The position numbers and the translations under genes were made by a program. This document shows positions 1 to 8,715 of a stretch of 64,000 nt of DNA, in pieces. Position 1 is the first letter of the stretch; every line of letters starts with the position of its first letter. The DNA comes from Novosphingobium sp. (lineage in GTDB: Bacteria; Pseudomonadota; Alphaproteobacteria; Sphingomonadales; Sphingomonadaceae). Location: the NCBI RefSeq assembly GCF_030699305.1, contig NZ_JAUYNB010000013.1:186001-250000 (forward strand). Direction: 5' to 3'. A model generated the notes under the pieces. It was not told the DNA's origin, ran no database searches, and saw nothing but the letters and a program-made list of their open reading frames with translations.

Positions 1-527
1 AGCTTCTGGACCTGTTCCTCATAACTCTTGAGGCGGTCCCCGACCGGCTGGAGCAGCGCCTTGATCTTTTCCGCGCTCTTGTCCTCTGACACGGTCATCC
101 GCTCCTGCGCGCGGGCGAGGAACGATTCCTGTGCGGCGGCCAGCACTTTGGCCCCGGCGTTCTCAAACTCTTTCTTCAGCCCGTCCTGCGCGGTCAGCAG
201 CAGGCGCTTCTGTTCATCGAAGTGATCAGCCTTGGCATGCATCGTTGCCAGTTCAGCCGTCTGCTCATCGCGGTGCCTACGCACCTCGGCCAGCTCCGCC
301 TGCAACGCACCGACCCGTTCTGCCCGCTCACTCGCGGCGGCAAGGTCACGGATCGCGGCTTTGAACATGTCATCAAGTTCGCGCGAAAACCCTTCGGCCT
401 GCGCCAGCCGCACGCGCAGATCCCCCACCGGGCGACTGGCGAGAAACCAGCCCAGCAGTGCGCCCAGCACGAGCGCGAAAACAACGATTACGGCAATGAC
501 GAACGGCGAATCCACATCGGCTCCCAT
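1..527 (-). CDS. rmuC: DNA recombination protein RmuC, N-terminal part (runs off window)
   Basis: Only the first 175 or so residues are inside the window; the 3' end lies to the left. The protein starts with one membrane-spanning segment (about residues 8-29, Val/Ile/Leu/Ala rich) followed by a long Glu/Lys/Ala/Arg-rich coiled coil, which is the N-terminal architecture of RmuC, a membrane-anchored protein thought to limit DNA rearrangements through a C-terminal nuclease-like domain (not visible here). The ATG at 527 is chosen because an in-frame TAA lies a few codons upstream. It follows def by 56 bases on the same strand, so recR, def and rmuC may be co-transcribed. Confidence 0.85.
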   Translation of the reverse strand, partial: MGADVDSPFVIAVIVVFALVLGALLGWFLASRPVGDLRVRLAQAEGFSRELDDMFKAAIRDLAAASERAERVGALQAELAEVRRHRDEQTAELATMHAKADHFDEQKRLLLTAQDGLKKEFENAGAKVLAAAQESFLARAQERMTVSEDKSAEKIKALLQPVGDRLKSYEEQVQK

Positions 528-583
528 CTGGAACGAAATGTGAACTTAGCGCCAGTTCCCCGTCAGCACAACACCCCTGACGA

Positions 584-1153
584 TCAGGCCACCTTGCGCA
601 GCTTGTCCAGCTTCTTCAGCGCCATCTGCCGCTTCAGGCGCGACAGGTGGTCGATGAACAGGATGCCTTCGAGGTGGTCCATTTCGTGCTGGAGGCAGGT
701 CGCCATCAGGCCGTCCATGTCCGCTTCATGGGTCTTGCCGTCCAGATCCTGCCAGCGGGCGCGGATGCGCGCGGGGCGTTCCACTTCGGCGTAGATTTCC
801 GGGACCGACAGGCAGCCTTCGGAATAGACCGAGTGCTCTTCGGACGGATCGAGGATTTCCGGATTGATGAACACGCGCGGTTCGCGCTTCACCGGCTGAT
901 GGGTGTGGCTGTGCCCGCCGTGGGCGGTGCAGACTTCGGGTTCGGCATCGGGATCGTCGGGCTGAAGATCAATCACCAGCACCCGCAGCGGCGCGCCCAC
1001 CTGCACGGCGGCAAGACCGATGCCGGGCGCATCATACATGGTTTCGAACATGTCTTCGACCAGCGTCTTCAGCGCAGCGTCGAAAGTGGTGACGGGTTCG
1101 GACACCACTTTGAGGCGCGGGTCGGGAACTTCGATGATTTCACGGATAGCCAT
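584..1153 (-). CDS. def: Peptide deformylase
   Basis: Removes the N-formyl group from nascent proteins, a metalloenzyme of the cytosol. All three family motifs are present in a 189-residue protein: GIGLAAVQ at 44-51, EGCLS at 112-116 (metal ligand Cys114) and HEMDH at 156-160 (ligands His156 and His160, catalytic Glu157). The start at 1153 gives the usual N-terminus MAIREI; the longer open frame upstream runs into recR. Between motifs 1 and 2 there is an insertion of about 25 residues with a His-rich run (HGGHSHTH), longer than in E. coli Def. The partner enzyme gene fmt lies about 0.8 kb away on the other strand. Confidence 0.97.
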   Translation of the reverse strand: MAIREIIEVPDPRLKVVSEPVTTFDAALKTLVEDMFETMYDAPGIGLAAVQVGAPLRVLVIDLQPDDPDAEPEVCTAHGGHSHTHQPVKREPRVFINPEILDPSEEHSVYSEGCLSVPEIYAEVERPARIRARWQDLDGKTHEADMDGLMATCLQHEMDHLEGILFIDHLSRLKRQMALKKLDKLRKVA

Positions 1154-1196
1154 CTGGGCCAGATAGGAGCGTTGCGCGCGATTCTCAACCCACCCC

Positions 1197-1793
1197 TCAG
1201 CCCATCGGACGCCGCGCGCGCAGCGCCTGCGCCAAAGTGCCTTCATCGAGGTAGTCCAGTTCCCCGCCCACCGGCAATCCGTGCGCCAGCTGGGTGATCC
1301 GCACCGGATAGCCTTCCAGCCGCTCGGCAATGTAGTGCGCGGTGGTCTGCCCCTCCAGTGTGGCGTTCATCGCCAGCACAACTTCGTCGATCCCGCCTTG
1401 CGACACGCGCTCGATCAGCTGGCCGATGGTCAGGTCTTCAGGCCGCACGCCCTCCAGCGCGGAAAGCCGCCCGCCCAGCACGTGATAGCGCCCGGTAAAC
1501 AGCCGCGCCCGGTCCAGCGCCCAGAGGTCCGCGACATCTTCCACCACGCAGAGCGCGCGGGAATCGCGGCGGGCATCGGTGCAGATCGCGCACGGATTGG
1601 TGGTATCGACGTTGCCGCAGGTATCGCATTCGACCAGCGTCGTGCGCACCGCTTCCAGCGCGTCGAGCAGCCCGACCAGCGCGGATTCGCGCCGCTTGAT
1701 CAGCCATAGCACCGCCCGCCGGGCCGAGCGCGGGCCGAGGCCCGGCAGCTTTGCCAGCGCGGATGTGAGCGTTTCGATTTCAACCGAGGCCAT
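1197..1793 (-). CDS. recR: Recombination mediator protein RecR
   Basis: Works with RecF/RecO to load RecA on gapped DNA. The 198-residue protein has the standard order: helix-hairpin-helix near residues 15-30 ([10 protein letters not shown]), a four-cysteine zinc finger (Cys56, Cys59, Cys68, Cys71), then a Toprim domain to about residue 175. Length matches the family. The stop is 43 bases before the def start, so the two genes are probably co-transcribed. Confidence 0.97.
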   Translation of the reverse strand: MASVEIETLTSALAKLPGLGPRSARRAVLWLIKRRESALVGLLDALEAVRTTLVECDTCGNVDTTNPCAICTDARRDSRALCVVEDVADLWALDRARLFTGRYHVLGGRLSALEGVRPEDLTIGQLIERVSQGGIDEVVLAMNATLEGQTTAHYIAERLEGYPVRITQLAHGLPVGGELDYLDEGTLAQALRARRPMG

Positions 1794-1816
1794 GCCACCC
1801 CTTAACCGCTTGGCCA

Positions 1817-1883
1817 GAGCTTGTCGAAGGCCCGTCCTTTTCTTTTGCGACGGTAAAGCTAAGGACAGCCCTTCGACAAGCTC
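1817..1883. repeat. REP-like inverted repeat upstream of fmt
   Basis: Two 23-base arms (1817-1839 and 1861-1883) are inverted copies with about two or three mismatches, separated by 21 bases. The core is GAGCTTGTCGAAGG / CCTTCGACAAGCTC. It sits between the divergent recR and fmt genes. The core resembles a palindromic intergenic repeat common in proteobacterial genomes; that is recollection, not a search. Confidence 0.75.
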
Positions 1884-1906
1884 AGGGCGAACGGGGTTGG
1901 GTACAC

Positions 1907-2812
1907 ATGCGCATCATCTTCATGGGAACCCCGGATTTTGCCGTGCCCGCGCTGATCGCGCTGGTCGAGGCAGGGCATGAGGTCGTCTGCGCCTATTCCC
2001 AGCCGCCGCGCCCGGCTGGCCGGGGCAAACAGCTGCAACCCTCCCCTGTCCAGCGTGAGGCGGAGGCGCGGGGCATTCCGGTGCGCCATCCGGTGTCGCT
2101 GAAAGGGGCTGAAGATCAGGCCGCGTTCGCCGCGCTGAATGCCGATGTGGCGATTGTCGCCGCCTATGGCCTGATCCTGCCGCGCGCGGTGCTGGACGCG
2201 CCCCGCCATGGCTGCATCAACCTCCACGCCAGCCTGCTGCCGCGCTGGCGCGGGGCGGCACCGATCCAGCGGGCGATTCTGGCCGGGGACGCGCAAACCG
2301 GTGTCACGATCATGCAGATGGAAGCAGGGCTGGACACCGGGCCGATGCTGGCAGACGTGCGCACGGCGGTGGACGGCAAGACCGCGGGCGCGCTGACGGC
2401 GGAACTGGCGGAGCTGGGCGGACGATTGCTGCTGGACGTGCTGGCCGACCTGCCCGCGCATCCGCCCCGGCCCCAGCCGGATGCGGGCGTGACTTATGCC
2501 GCCAAGATCGACAAGGCCGAAAGTCGGCTCGACTTCACCCGCTCCGCCGCCGAAGTGGAACGCCAGGTCCGCGCGTTCGCGCCAACGCCGGGAGCGTTCT
2601 TCGAACTGGAGGGTGAGCGGTACCGTGTGTTGCAGGCCGAAGTGGCGGACGGCACTGGGGTAGCGGGCACAACCATCAACGATGCGCTGACCATTGCCTG
2701 TGCAGACGGCGCGATCCGCCCGGTGCTCATCCAGCGCGCGGGCCGCCCGGTGATGGACCGCGCGGCCTTGCTGCGCGGGCGCGCAATTCCCGCCGGGACC
2801 GTGCTGGCTTGA
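1907..2812 (+). CDS. fmt: Methionyl-tRNA formyltransferase
   Basis: Formylates the initiator Met-tRNA using 10-formyl-THF. The 301-residue length is normal. The N-terminal formyltransferase domain carries the catalytic set Asn105, His107 (in [13 protein letters not shown]) and Asp143 (in GLDTGP); the C-terminal OB-fold domain begins near residue 200. Starts at the ATG of [12 protein letters not shown], the usual N-terminus. Palindromic elements flank the gene on both sides; truA follows 95 bases downstream. Confidence 0.97.
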   Translation: MRIIFMGTPDFAVPALIALVEAGHEVVCAYSQPPRPAGRGKQLQPSPVQREAEARGIPVRHPVSLKGAEDQAAFAALNADVAIVAAYGLILPRAVLDAPRHGCINLHASLLPRWRGAAPIQRAILAGDAQTGVTIMQMEAGLDTGPMLADVRTAVDGKTAGALTAELAELGGRLLLDVLADLPAHPPRPQPDAGVTYAAKIDKAESRLDFTRSAAEVERQVRAFAPTPGAFFELEGERYRVLQAEVADGTGVAGTTINDALTIACADGAIRPVLIQRAGRPVMDRAALLRGRAIPAGTVLA

Positions 2813-2825
2813 TTTCCCACCTTCC

Positions 2826-2890
2826 CCGTTCGGGTCGAGCGAAGTCGGGACACAGGCGCGGGGTATCTCGACTTCGCTCGACCCGAACGG
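2826..2890. repeat. REP-like perfect inverted repeat between fmt and truA
   Basis: Arms of 22 bases at 2826-2847 and 2869-2890 are exact inverted copies, with a 21-base spacer. The core reads TCGAGCGAAGTCG / CGACTTCGCTCGA. It is unrelated in sequence to the element before fmt. It could fold as a long hairpin in the fmt-truA transcript, but there is no T-run, so it is not a simple terminator. Confidence 0.8.
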
Positions 2891-2907
2891 CATGGAAGTA
2901 AGCAATC

Positions 2908-3654
2908 ATGACCCGCTTCGCCCTCACCCTGGAATTCGATGGCTCCCCCTTCATGGGGCTGCAACGGCAGACGCATGACCCGACCGTGCAGCAGGCGGTG
3001 GAGCATGCCGCCCGCGCGGTCACCGGCGAAACCGTGACCATGCATGCTGCCGGGCGCACCGACTCCGGGGTCCACGCGCTGGCGATGCGGGCGCATATCG
3101 ACCTGGCCAAGGACATCGCTCCGTTCCGGCTGATGGGGGCGCTGAACGCGCATCTGCGACCCGCCCCGGTCGCGGTGCTGGCCTGCGAAGTGGTCGCGAA
3201 TGACTGGCACGCGCGGTTTTCCTGCACGGGGCGCGAATACCTCTACCGGATCATCAACCGCCGCGCGCCGCTGACGCTGGAGCGGCAGCGGGCCTGGCAG
3301 GTGTCGCAGCCGCTGGACACCGATGCCATGCGCCGCGCCGCGCAGGCGCTGGTCGGGCTGCATGATTTCACGACGTTCCGGTCCGCCCATTGCCAGTCGG
3401 CGAGTCCCGTCAAGACGCTGGACCAGCTGACGGTCGAGCGGGTGGGTGATGAAGTGCAGATCCGCACCGCCGCGCGCAGCTTCCTGCACCATCAGGTCCG
3501 CTCGATGGTCGGTTGTCTGGCGCTGGTCGGCCTGGGGCGCTGGCGTGAGGAGCAGGTCGGCGAAGCGCTGGCCGCGCGGGACCGGCAGGCGCTGGGCCTC
3601 AATGCGCCCAGTGAAGGGCTTTATTTCGTTCGCGCGCTTTACCCCGGCGAGTGA
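2908..3654 (+). CDS. truA: tRNA pseudouridine(38-40) synthase TruA
   Basis: Converts uridines 38-40 of the tRNA anticodon arm to pseudouridine. The catalytic aspartate is Asp52 in the motif [11 protein letters not shown]. The 248 residues match family length, and the second domain ends with the usual FLxHQVRxMVG-type segment (about residues 191-201). Placed downstream of fmt on the same strand, so both may share a transcript through the palindromic spacer. Confidence 0.96.
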   Translation: MTRFALTLEFDGSPFMGLQRQTHDPTVQQAVEHAARAVTGETVTMHAAGRTDSGVHALAMRAHIDLAKDIAPFRLMGALNAHLRPAPVAVLACEVVANDWHARFSCTGREYLYRIINRRAPLTLERQRAWQVSQPLDTDAMRRAAQALVGLHDFTTFRSAHCQSASPVKTLDQLTVERVGDEVQIRTAARSFLHHQVRSMVGCLALVGLGRWREEQVGEALAARDRQALGLNAPSEGLYFVRALYPGE

Positions 3655-3711
3655 CGGGTTAAGTTGCAATCTGAAACCCCGCGCAAGGCGGAATGGATTC
3701 GGGAGACAATC

Positions 3712-4824
3712 ATGACTTTCACGGGCCAGCAGCTCACCACCCAGCTTGATGCCGATGGCACGCTGACGGTGCAGCTCAACGATCACAGCTGGGATGCCCC
3801 GACCGGTACGCAAGTGCTGATCAAGGTCGAGGCCACCCCGATCAACCCGTCGGACCTGGGCCTGCTGTTTGCCTCGGCCGATACCGACAACGCGGTTTAC
3901 ACCCCCGGCAAGGTCGTGGCGAAAATGCCCGATGGTGCCACCCGCGCGTTCAAGGCGCGGCACGGCATGGCGATGCCGGCGGGGAACGAGGCGGCGGGAA
4001 TTGTCGTCGCGGCGGGCGATGCCCCGGCCGCGCAGGCCCTGATGGGCAAGCGCGTGGCCTGCGTTCCGGGCACCGCCTATGCGACCTATGCAATCGCCGA
4101 TGCCAGCATGGCCTTTGCCGTCGATGACAGCGTCACCGCCGAACAGGCCGCGTCCAGCTTCGTCAACCCAATGACCGCGCTGGGCTTTACCGAAACGATG
4201 AAGCTGGAAGGCTTCACCGGGATCGTCCACGCCGCTGCCGCATCGAACCTGGGCCAGATGCTGGTCAAGATCTGCCTTGAGGACAACATTCCGCTGGTCA
4301 ACATCGTGCGCAGCGAAGCGCAAGTGAAGCTGCTCAAGGATCTGGGCGCGACCCACGTGCTCAACATGACCGATGCGGATTTCATGCCCAAACTGATCGA
4401 CGCGATTGCCGAAACCAAGGCAATGCTGGGCTTCGATCCGATTGGCGGCGGCACGCTGGCCAGCCAGATCCTGACCGCGATGGAAGCCGCCGCCAGCCGC
4501 GGCGCGGTGTTCAGCCGCTATGGCTCATCCGAACCGAAAAAGGTCTGCATCTATGGCGGGCTCGATATCGGGCCGACGATCCTGAACCGCGCGTTCGGGC
4601 TGACCTGGGATCTGGCCGGGTGGTTGCTGACCCCGTTCATGATGAAAGCCGGCCACGAAGTGGTGGGCCGGATGCGCGCACGGGTGATGAAAGACCTGAC
4701 GACCACCTTCGCCAGCCACTACAAGGCGCACGTCACGCTGGAAGAAATGCTGACCAAGCCCGCGGTGAGCGAATACAACGCGCGCCGCACCGGTGAAAAG
4801 TATCTGGTGACGCCAAACGGCTAA
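3712..4824 (+). CDS. Zinc-type MDR oxidoreductase (NAD(P)H-dependent)
   Basis: A 370-residue medium-chain dehydrogenase/reductase. The N-terminal GroES-like domain includes INPSDLGLLF (44-53) and the catalytic-domain core PAGNEAAGIVV (89-99); the nucleotide-binding part includes HAAAASNLGQ (173-182) and GGGTLASQI. The structural-zinc cysteines of classical alcohol dehydrogenases are not present, so quinone-reductase-type chemistry is more likely; the substrate is unknown. Start at 3712 is preferred over 3664 because GGGAGA lies a few bases upstream. Its 3' end overlaps the convergent thioredoxin-fold gene by four bases. Confidence 0.85.
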   Translation: MTFTGQQLTTQLDADGTLTVQLNDHSWDAPTGTQVLIKVEATPINPSDLGLLFASADTDNAVYTPGKVVAKMPDGATRAFKARHGMAMPAGNEAAGIVVAAGDAPAAQALMGKRVACVPGTAYATYAIADASMAFAVDDSVTAEQAASSFVNPMTALGFTETMKLEGFTGIVHAAAASNLGQMLVKICLEDNIPLVNIVRSEAQVKLLKDLGATHVLNMTDADFMPKLIDAIAETKAMLGFDPIGGGTLASQILTAMEAAASRGAVFSRYGSSEPKKVCIYGGLDIGPTILNRAFGLTWDLAGWLLTPFMMKAGHEVVGRMRARVMKDLTTTFASHYKAHVTLEEMLTKPAVSEYNARRTGEKYLVTPNG

Positions 4825-5321
4825 TCCTGCGGTTCGGAGAGGCGGCGGAACCATTCGAGGATCGCCGCCTCGCCCCGGCTGTCGGCATTGCGCCAGCTTT
4901 GGGCATCGCGCCGGGAGTTGCGCGGGCGGCCATCGGGGCCGATCACGAACATGATGGGCGTGCCGCGCATCCGCTTCACGCCGTACCGCGCGGCCAGATC
5001 CAGATTGCGGCCTTTACCGACCTGCGGCACGCCAACATCGATGAAGGTAACACTGAACCGCGCGCCGAATGGATCGCGGAAGGCAGGACTGGTCAGCAGT
5101 TTGGCCAGACCGGTGCTGTCATGACACCAGTCCGCCCCGAACACGATCACGGCAGAGCGGCCGTCCCGCGCCGCATCGGCCAGCGCCGCGTCCAGATCGG
5201 CGCGGGCATCGGCGGCGGCGGGATAGTAGGCGGGCTGTTCAGCCTCTGCCGGAGCGGCCAGTGCCGCGCCGCCTGGCAACGCAAGTGCCAGCAGCAGCGC
5301 GGGCGCCAGCCAGCGCAGCAT
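4821..5321 (-). CDS. Exported thioredoxin-fold protein with a single active-site cysteine
   Basis: A 166-residue protein with a signal peptide (residues 1-23, LALALPGGAALAA) and a thioredoxin-like domain. The active-site region reads FGADWCHDST with Cys66 only; the second cysteine of CxxC is absent and no other cysteine exists in the protein. The cis-proline loop is kept (GTPIMFV, Pro122). It therefore cannot do ordinary dithiol exchange; a monothiol, peroxiredoxin-like or binding role is possible. The start codon overlaps the cobS stop as ATGA, so translation is probably coupled to cobS. Confidence 0.75.
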   Translation of the reverse strand: MLRWLAPALLLALALPGGAALAAPAEAEQPAYYPAAADARADLDAALADAARDGRSAVIVFGADWCHDSTGLAKLLTSPAFRDPFGARFSVTFIDVGVPQVGKGRNLDLAARYGVKRMRGTPIMFVIGPDGRPRNSRRDAQSWRNADSRGEAAILEWFRRLSEPQD

Positions 5322-6313
5322 CAGGCCTTGCCCACCACGCTTTCCGGCAAGTCCTGCCCGAACACCCGCTGATAGTATTCCGCCACCAGCATCCGTTCCG
5401 TCTCGTCACACTTGTTGAGGAACGAGAGGCGGAAGGCAAAGCCCGGATCCTTGAAGATCGCGGTGTTCTGCGCCCAGGTGATGACCGTGCGCGGGCTCAT
5501 CACGGTGGAAATATCGCCATTGATGAAGCCCTGACGGGTCAGGTCGGCGACCTTGACCATGTTGCTGACCACGGTCTCGGCCACGCCTTCAACCTTGCCC
5601 AGCACGATTTCGCTTTCGACGGCGGCGGGCAGATAGTTCAGCCCGACGACGATGTTCCAGCGGTCCATCTGGCCCTGGTTGATCGCCTGCGTGCCGTGAT
5701 ACAGCCCGCTGGTATCACCCAGCCCGACCGTGTTGGCGGTGGCGAACAGGCGGAAGTTCGGGTCCGGGCGGATAACACGGTTCTGATCGAGCAGCGTCAG
5801 CTTGCCTTCGGTTTCCAGCACGCGCTGGATCACGAACATCACGTCCGGGCGGCCCGCGTCGTATTCGTCGAACACCAGCGCGACCGGGTGCTGGAGCGCC
5901 CAGGGGAGCAGGCCTTCGCGGAATTCGGTGACCTGCAAGCCATCGCGCAGCACGATCGCATCGCGCCCGATCAGGTCGATCCGGCTGATGTGCGCATCGA
6001 GGTTGATGCGGATGCACGGCCAATTGAGGCGCGCGGCGACCTGTTCGATGTGAGTCGATTTACCCGTGCCGTGATAGCCCTGCACCATCACGCGGCGGTT
6101 GAACGCAAAGCCCGCCAGAATCGCCAGCGTGGTGTCCGGATCGAACACATAGCTGTCATCGCGGTCTGGCACGCGTTCATCGGCGATCGAGAAGGCCGGA
6201 ACCTTCATGTCGATGTCGATGCCGAACGTTTCGCGCGCATCGATTTCGATGTCCGGCGCGGGCAGCACGGTCTTGTTGCGGGTGTCGAGCTGATCTGTTG
6301 AGGTCTGTGTCAT
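5321..6313 (-). CDS. cobS: CobS-type AAA+ ATPase (cobaltochelatase small subunit family)
   Basis: A 330-residue MoxR/CobS-type AAA+ ATPase. Walker A is GYHGTGKST (79-87) and Walker B ALVFDEYD (145-152). In aerobic cobalamin synthesis CobS acts with CobT and CobN to insert cobalt; in sphingomonads it is commonly found without that pathway nearby, so its true partner is uncertain. The start at 6313 (MTQTSTDQ) is preferred to an in-frame ATG 13 codons earlier by family resemblance. cobT, normally the next gene, is not here; the next gene is the single-Cys thioredoxin-fold gene with a four-base overlap. Confidence 0.88.
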   Translation of the reverse strand: MTQTSTDQLDTRNKTVLPAPDIEIDARETFGIDIDMKVPAFSIADERVPDRDDSYVFDPDTTLAILAGFAFNRRVMVQGYHGTGKSTHIEQVAARLNWPCIRINLDAHISRIDLIGRDAIVLRDGLQVTEFREGLLPWALQHPVALVFDEYDAGRPDVMFVIQRVLETEGKLTLLDQNRVIRPDPNFRLFATANTVGLGDTSGLYHGTQAINQGQMDRWNIVVGLNYLPAAVESEIVLGKVEGVAETVVSNMVKVADLTRQGFINGDISTVMSPRTVITWAQNTAIFKDPGFAFRLSFLNKCDETERMLVAEYYQRVFGQDLPESVVGKA

Positions 6314-6408
6314 CGGATACAAGCGCCTATACGGGCGCGGGCGGTCCTGCAATATGGATTAGATTGCAAAATACGACTCGTTTTGCTGCCGGGAGAGCAC
6401 AAAGGCCC

Positions 6409-6849
6409 ATGTACGAACTTTCCGTTACCCGCCTGATCGACGCCGCGCCTGCCAAAGTGTGGGATATGCTGACCAACCGCATGGGCGAATGGTGGTGCCC
6501 CAAGCCCTGGCGCGCCGAAGTCGAACGGCTGGACCGCGCGCCCGGCGGGCAATCCCTGATCGTGATGCATGGCCCGGACGGCGAAGTGAACCGGCACCCT
6601 GGCTTCATCGCGGCATGGGACGAAGGCCGCCGCTTTGCGATGACCGATGCGATTACGGGCGATCTGGAACCTTCGGGTCCGTTCATGCTGGGCATCTGGG
6701 AAGTGCAGGCCGAAGGCACCGGCACCCGCTACACCGCCCGCGCCCGCCACTGGACGCCCGAAAGCATGGCCCATCACAAGGAAATGGGGTTCGAACAAGG
6801 CTGGGGCGTCTGCGCCGATCAGTTGCAGGCGCTGTGCGAAGCCGCGTGA
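6409..6849 (+). CDS. SRPBCC (START/AHSA1-like) domain protein
   Basis: A 146-residue single-domain protein. The pattern of an N-terminal strand (YELSVTRLIDAAPAKVWDMLTNRMGEWWCP), a central hydrophobic region and a long C-terminal helix (ESMAHHKEMGFEQGW...) fits the SRPBCC ligand-binding fold. The substrate is unknown. It lies divergent from cobS, whose start is 95 bases away, and converges on the J-domain gene with a 4-base gap. The first reasonable ATG is at 6409; the open frame extends further upstream into the cobS promoter region. Confidence 0.8.
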   Translation: MYELSVTRLIDAAPAKVWDMLTNRMGEWWCPKPWRAEVERLDRAPGGQSLIVMHGPDGEVNRHPGFIAAWDEGRRFAMTDAITGDLEPSGPFMLGIWEVQAEGTGTRYTARARHWTPESMAHHKEMGFEQGWGVCADQLQALCEAA

Positions 6850-6853
6850 CCCG

Positions 6854-7432
6854 TCAGGCGAACGCCGCCGCCTTGCGCAGCAACTGATACGCCTCCACCA
6901 CCGCTTGCAATCGCTTTTCAAAACTGCGGTCGCCGCCGTTGCGATCCGGGTGATATTCGCGGACCAGCGCGGAATAGCGGCTGCGCAGCATCATCCGGTC
7001 CGAATCGAGCGGCAGGCCCAGCAATTCCAGCGCGCGTCGCTCATCGGGCGTCACCGCGCGGCCATCCTTGCGCTGCGCCGGGCGGCGTGCGCGGGCGCGG
7101 GCGCTGATCGCTTCGAGCGGGTCGGCAAAGTCCGCCCAGCGCGGGGCGGCATCGATTCCAGCCGTCGGGTTGAACGCCCGGGTTTCGCGTTCCCAGCCGT
7201 GGATCGGGGACTGCGCGTGCATGATTTCCTCGGCCGTCATCCCTTCGAACCAGTCATAGCCCGCGTTGAATTCGCGCACGTGATCGAGGCAGAACCAGCG
7301 GTAATCGCCCGGCCCGTCAAAGCTGGAGCCGCGCGGACCGGGCGCGCGGAATTCCCCCGCCTCGCGGCAGCCGGGCCGGTCACAGCCCCGGCCTGCCGCG
7401 CCAACGCGGCCATGAAAGCGATCATGTCTCAC
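6854..7432 (-). CDS. J-domain (DnaJ-class) molecular chaperone
   Basis: A 192-residue protein. The C-terminal third is a J domain with HPD at 161-163 (REYHPDRNGG), the motif that stimulates DnaK ATPase. The N-terminal part is a conserved alphaproteobacterial domain (GEFRAPGPRGSSFDGPGDYRWFCLDH) with Cys17, Cys22, Cys48 and His51, which may bind zinc. The start is a GTG at 7432, chosen because GGGGA lies six bases upstream and the protein begins at the conserved part; a longer frame exists but lacks support. Divergent from bolA, 40 bases apart. Confidence 0.8.
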   Translation of the reverse strand: MRHDRFHGRVGAAGRGCDRPGCREAGEFRAPGPRGSSFDGPGDYRWFCLDHVREFNAGYDWFEGMTAEEIMHAQSPIHGWERETRAFNPTAGIDAAPRWADFADPLEAISARARARRPAQRKDGRAVTPDERRALELLGLPLDSDRMMLRSRYSALVREYHPDRNGGDRSFEKRLQAVVEAYQLLRKAAAFA

Positions 7433-7472
7433 AGCGTTTCCCCATGGCGATTGTTCCGCTAGAAAGGAAGCC

Positions 7473-7745
7473 ATGACAGGCCCCCTTGCACTCGAAATGG
7501 AAACGCTGCTGACGCAAGCGTTCCAGCCCACCCACCTTGCCGTGATCAACGACAGCGCGCGCCACCACGGCCACTCCGGCGATGACGGATCGGGCGAATC
7601 GCACTTCACGCTGGAGATCGAAAGCGCCGCCTTTGCGGGCCAGTCGCGGCTGGCGCGGCAGCGGATGGTCAACGCCGCGCTGGGCGATATTCCGGGGCAG
7701 CGTGTCCACGCCCTCGCCATCAAGGCGCGCGCACCGGGAGAGTGA
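7473..7745 (+). CDS. bolA: BolA family protein
   Basis: A 90-residue BolA-type protein, a family that works with monothiol glutaredoxins in iron-sulfur cluster handling. The visible core is HLAVINDSARHHGH followed by ESHFTLEIES and the C-terminal ALGDIPGQRVHALAIKA, the typical BolA helix-turn-strand. Start ATG follows AGAAAGGAAG. The bolA / J-domain / cobS neighbourhood is characteristic of alphaproteobacteria. A 148-base gap with no recognisable signal follows before the next gene. Confidence 0.92.
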   Translation: MTGPLALEMETLLTQAFQPTHLAVINDSARHHGHSGDDGSGESHFTLEIESAAFAGQSRLARQRMVNAALGDIPGQRVHALAIKARAPGE

Positions 7746-7893
7746 CGATCTCCAGCCTGACCGCGCTCCGCCCCGGCCAGGCCAACCTGATGACCGCCGG
7801 GCGCTTTCCCACATCCCGCTGCCGCAAGCGCCCTTGACCAACAGCGACTGATCGCTCCACCCTGCTGCCAAATGCAATAACAGGGAGAGTTCG

Positions 7894-8715
7894 ATGACTG
7901 AGGCAACCAGGACCGCATGGATCACCGGCGCATCGTCCGGCATCGGCGCGGCGCTGGCGCGGGCTTATGCGGGGCGCGGGCTGCGGGTGATCCTGTCGGG
8001 CCGCAACCGCACAGCGCTGGAAGCGGTCGCGGCGCAGTGCGGGACCGAAACGCTGGTCCTGCCGTTCGAAGCGGCGGACTTTGAGGCCGCCCGCGCTGCT
8101 GCTGATACCGCGTGGGACTGGTCGGGCGGGATCGACGTGCTGGTCAACAACGCCGGGATTTCGCAGCGCTCGCTGGCCATCGACACTGACTTTGCGGTCT
8201 ATCAGCGGATGATCGACGTCGATCTGCTCGGCCCCATCGCGCTCACGCAGGCGCTGCTGAAGCGGATGGCGGCGCGGGGGACCGGGCAGATCGTGATGAT
8301 TTCCAGCCTCGCGGGCAAAGTCGGCTCGCCGCTGCGCTCGGCCTATTGCGCGGCCAAGCACGGGCTGATCGGTTATGCCGATGCGCTGCGGATTGAACTC
8401 AGCGCGCACGGGATCAGCGTGATCGGCGTCACCCCCGGCTCGATCCGCACCGATGTATCGCGCAACGCCGTCACCGCCGATGGATCGCGGCGCGGGGAAA
8501 GCGATGAAGCCATCGACAGCGGGATCGATCCCGATGAATTCGCCGCCCGGATGCTCGCCGCGATCGATGCAGGGGAACGCGAAGTGGCGATTGCCGAACA
8601 CGGCATGGAACAGTGGATCGCGCAGGAACGCCGCACGCCCGAAGTGCTGTTTGACAAGATGATCGAATCCTTCAACGCCGGGTACGCCGCCAAGATGGGC
8701 GTGACCGCGCAATGA
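7894..8715 (+). CDS. Short-chain dehydrogenase/reductase
   Basis: A 273-residue classical SDR. Cofactor motif TGASSGIG (11-18), NNAG (85-88), and the catalytic Ser near 137-138 with Tyr151 and Lys155 (YxxxK) are all present. Arg-36/37 region (LSGRNR) suggests NADP(H) preference, which is inference. Substrate unknown. GGGAGAG precedes the ATG. It overlaps the next gene as ATGA (8712-8715), so the pair is translationally coupled and probably acts on related substrates. Confidence 0.9.
   Translation: MTEATRTAWITGASSGIGAALARAYAGRGLRVILSGRNRTALEAVAAQCGTETLVLPFEAADFEAARAAADTAWDWSGGIDVLVNNAGISQRSLAIDTDFAVYQRMIDVDLLGPIALTQALLKRMAARGTGQIVMISSLAGKVGSPLRSAYCAAKHGLIGYADALRIELSAHGISVIGVTPGSIRTDVSRNAVTADGSRRGESDEAIDSGIDPDEFAARMLAAIDAGEREVAIAEHGMEQWIAQERRTPEVLFDKMIESFNAGYAAKMGVTAQ

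Noticed and set aside
2494-4356. Minus-strand open frame of 620 codons opposite fmt, truA and the MDR gene
   Set aside because: Shadow frame made by GC-rich codon use; it lies antisense to genes with recognised motifs and has no domain of its own.
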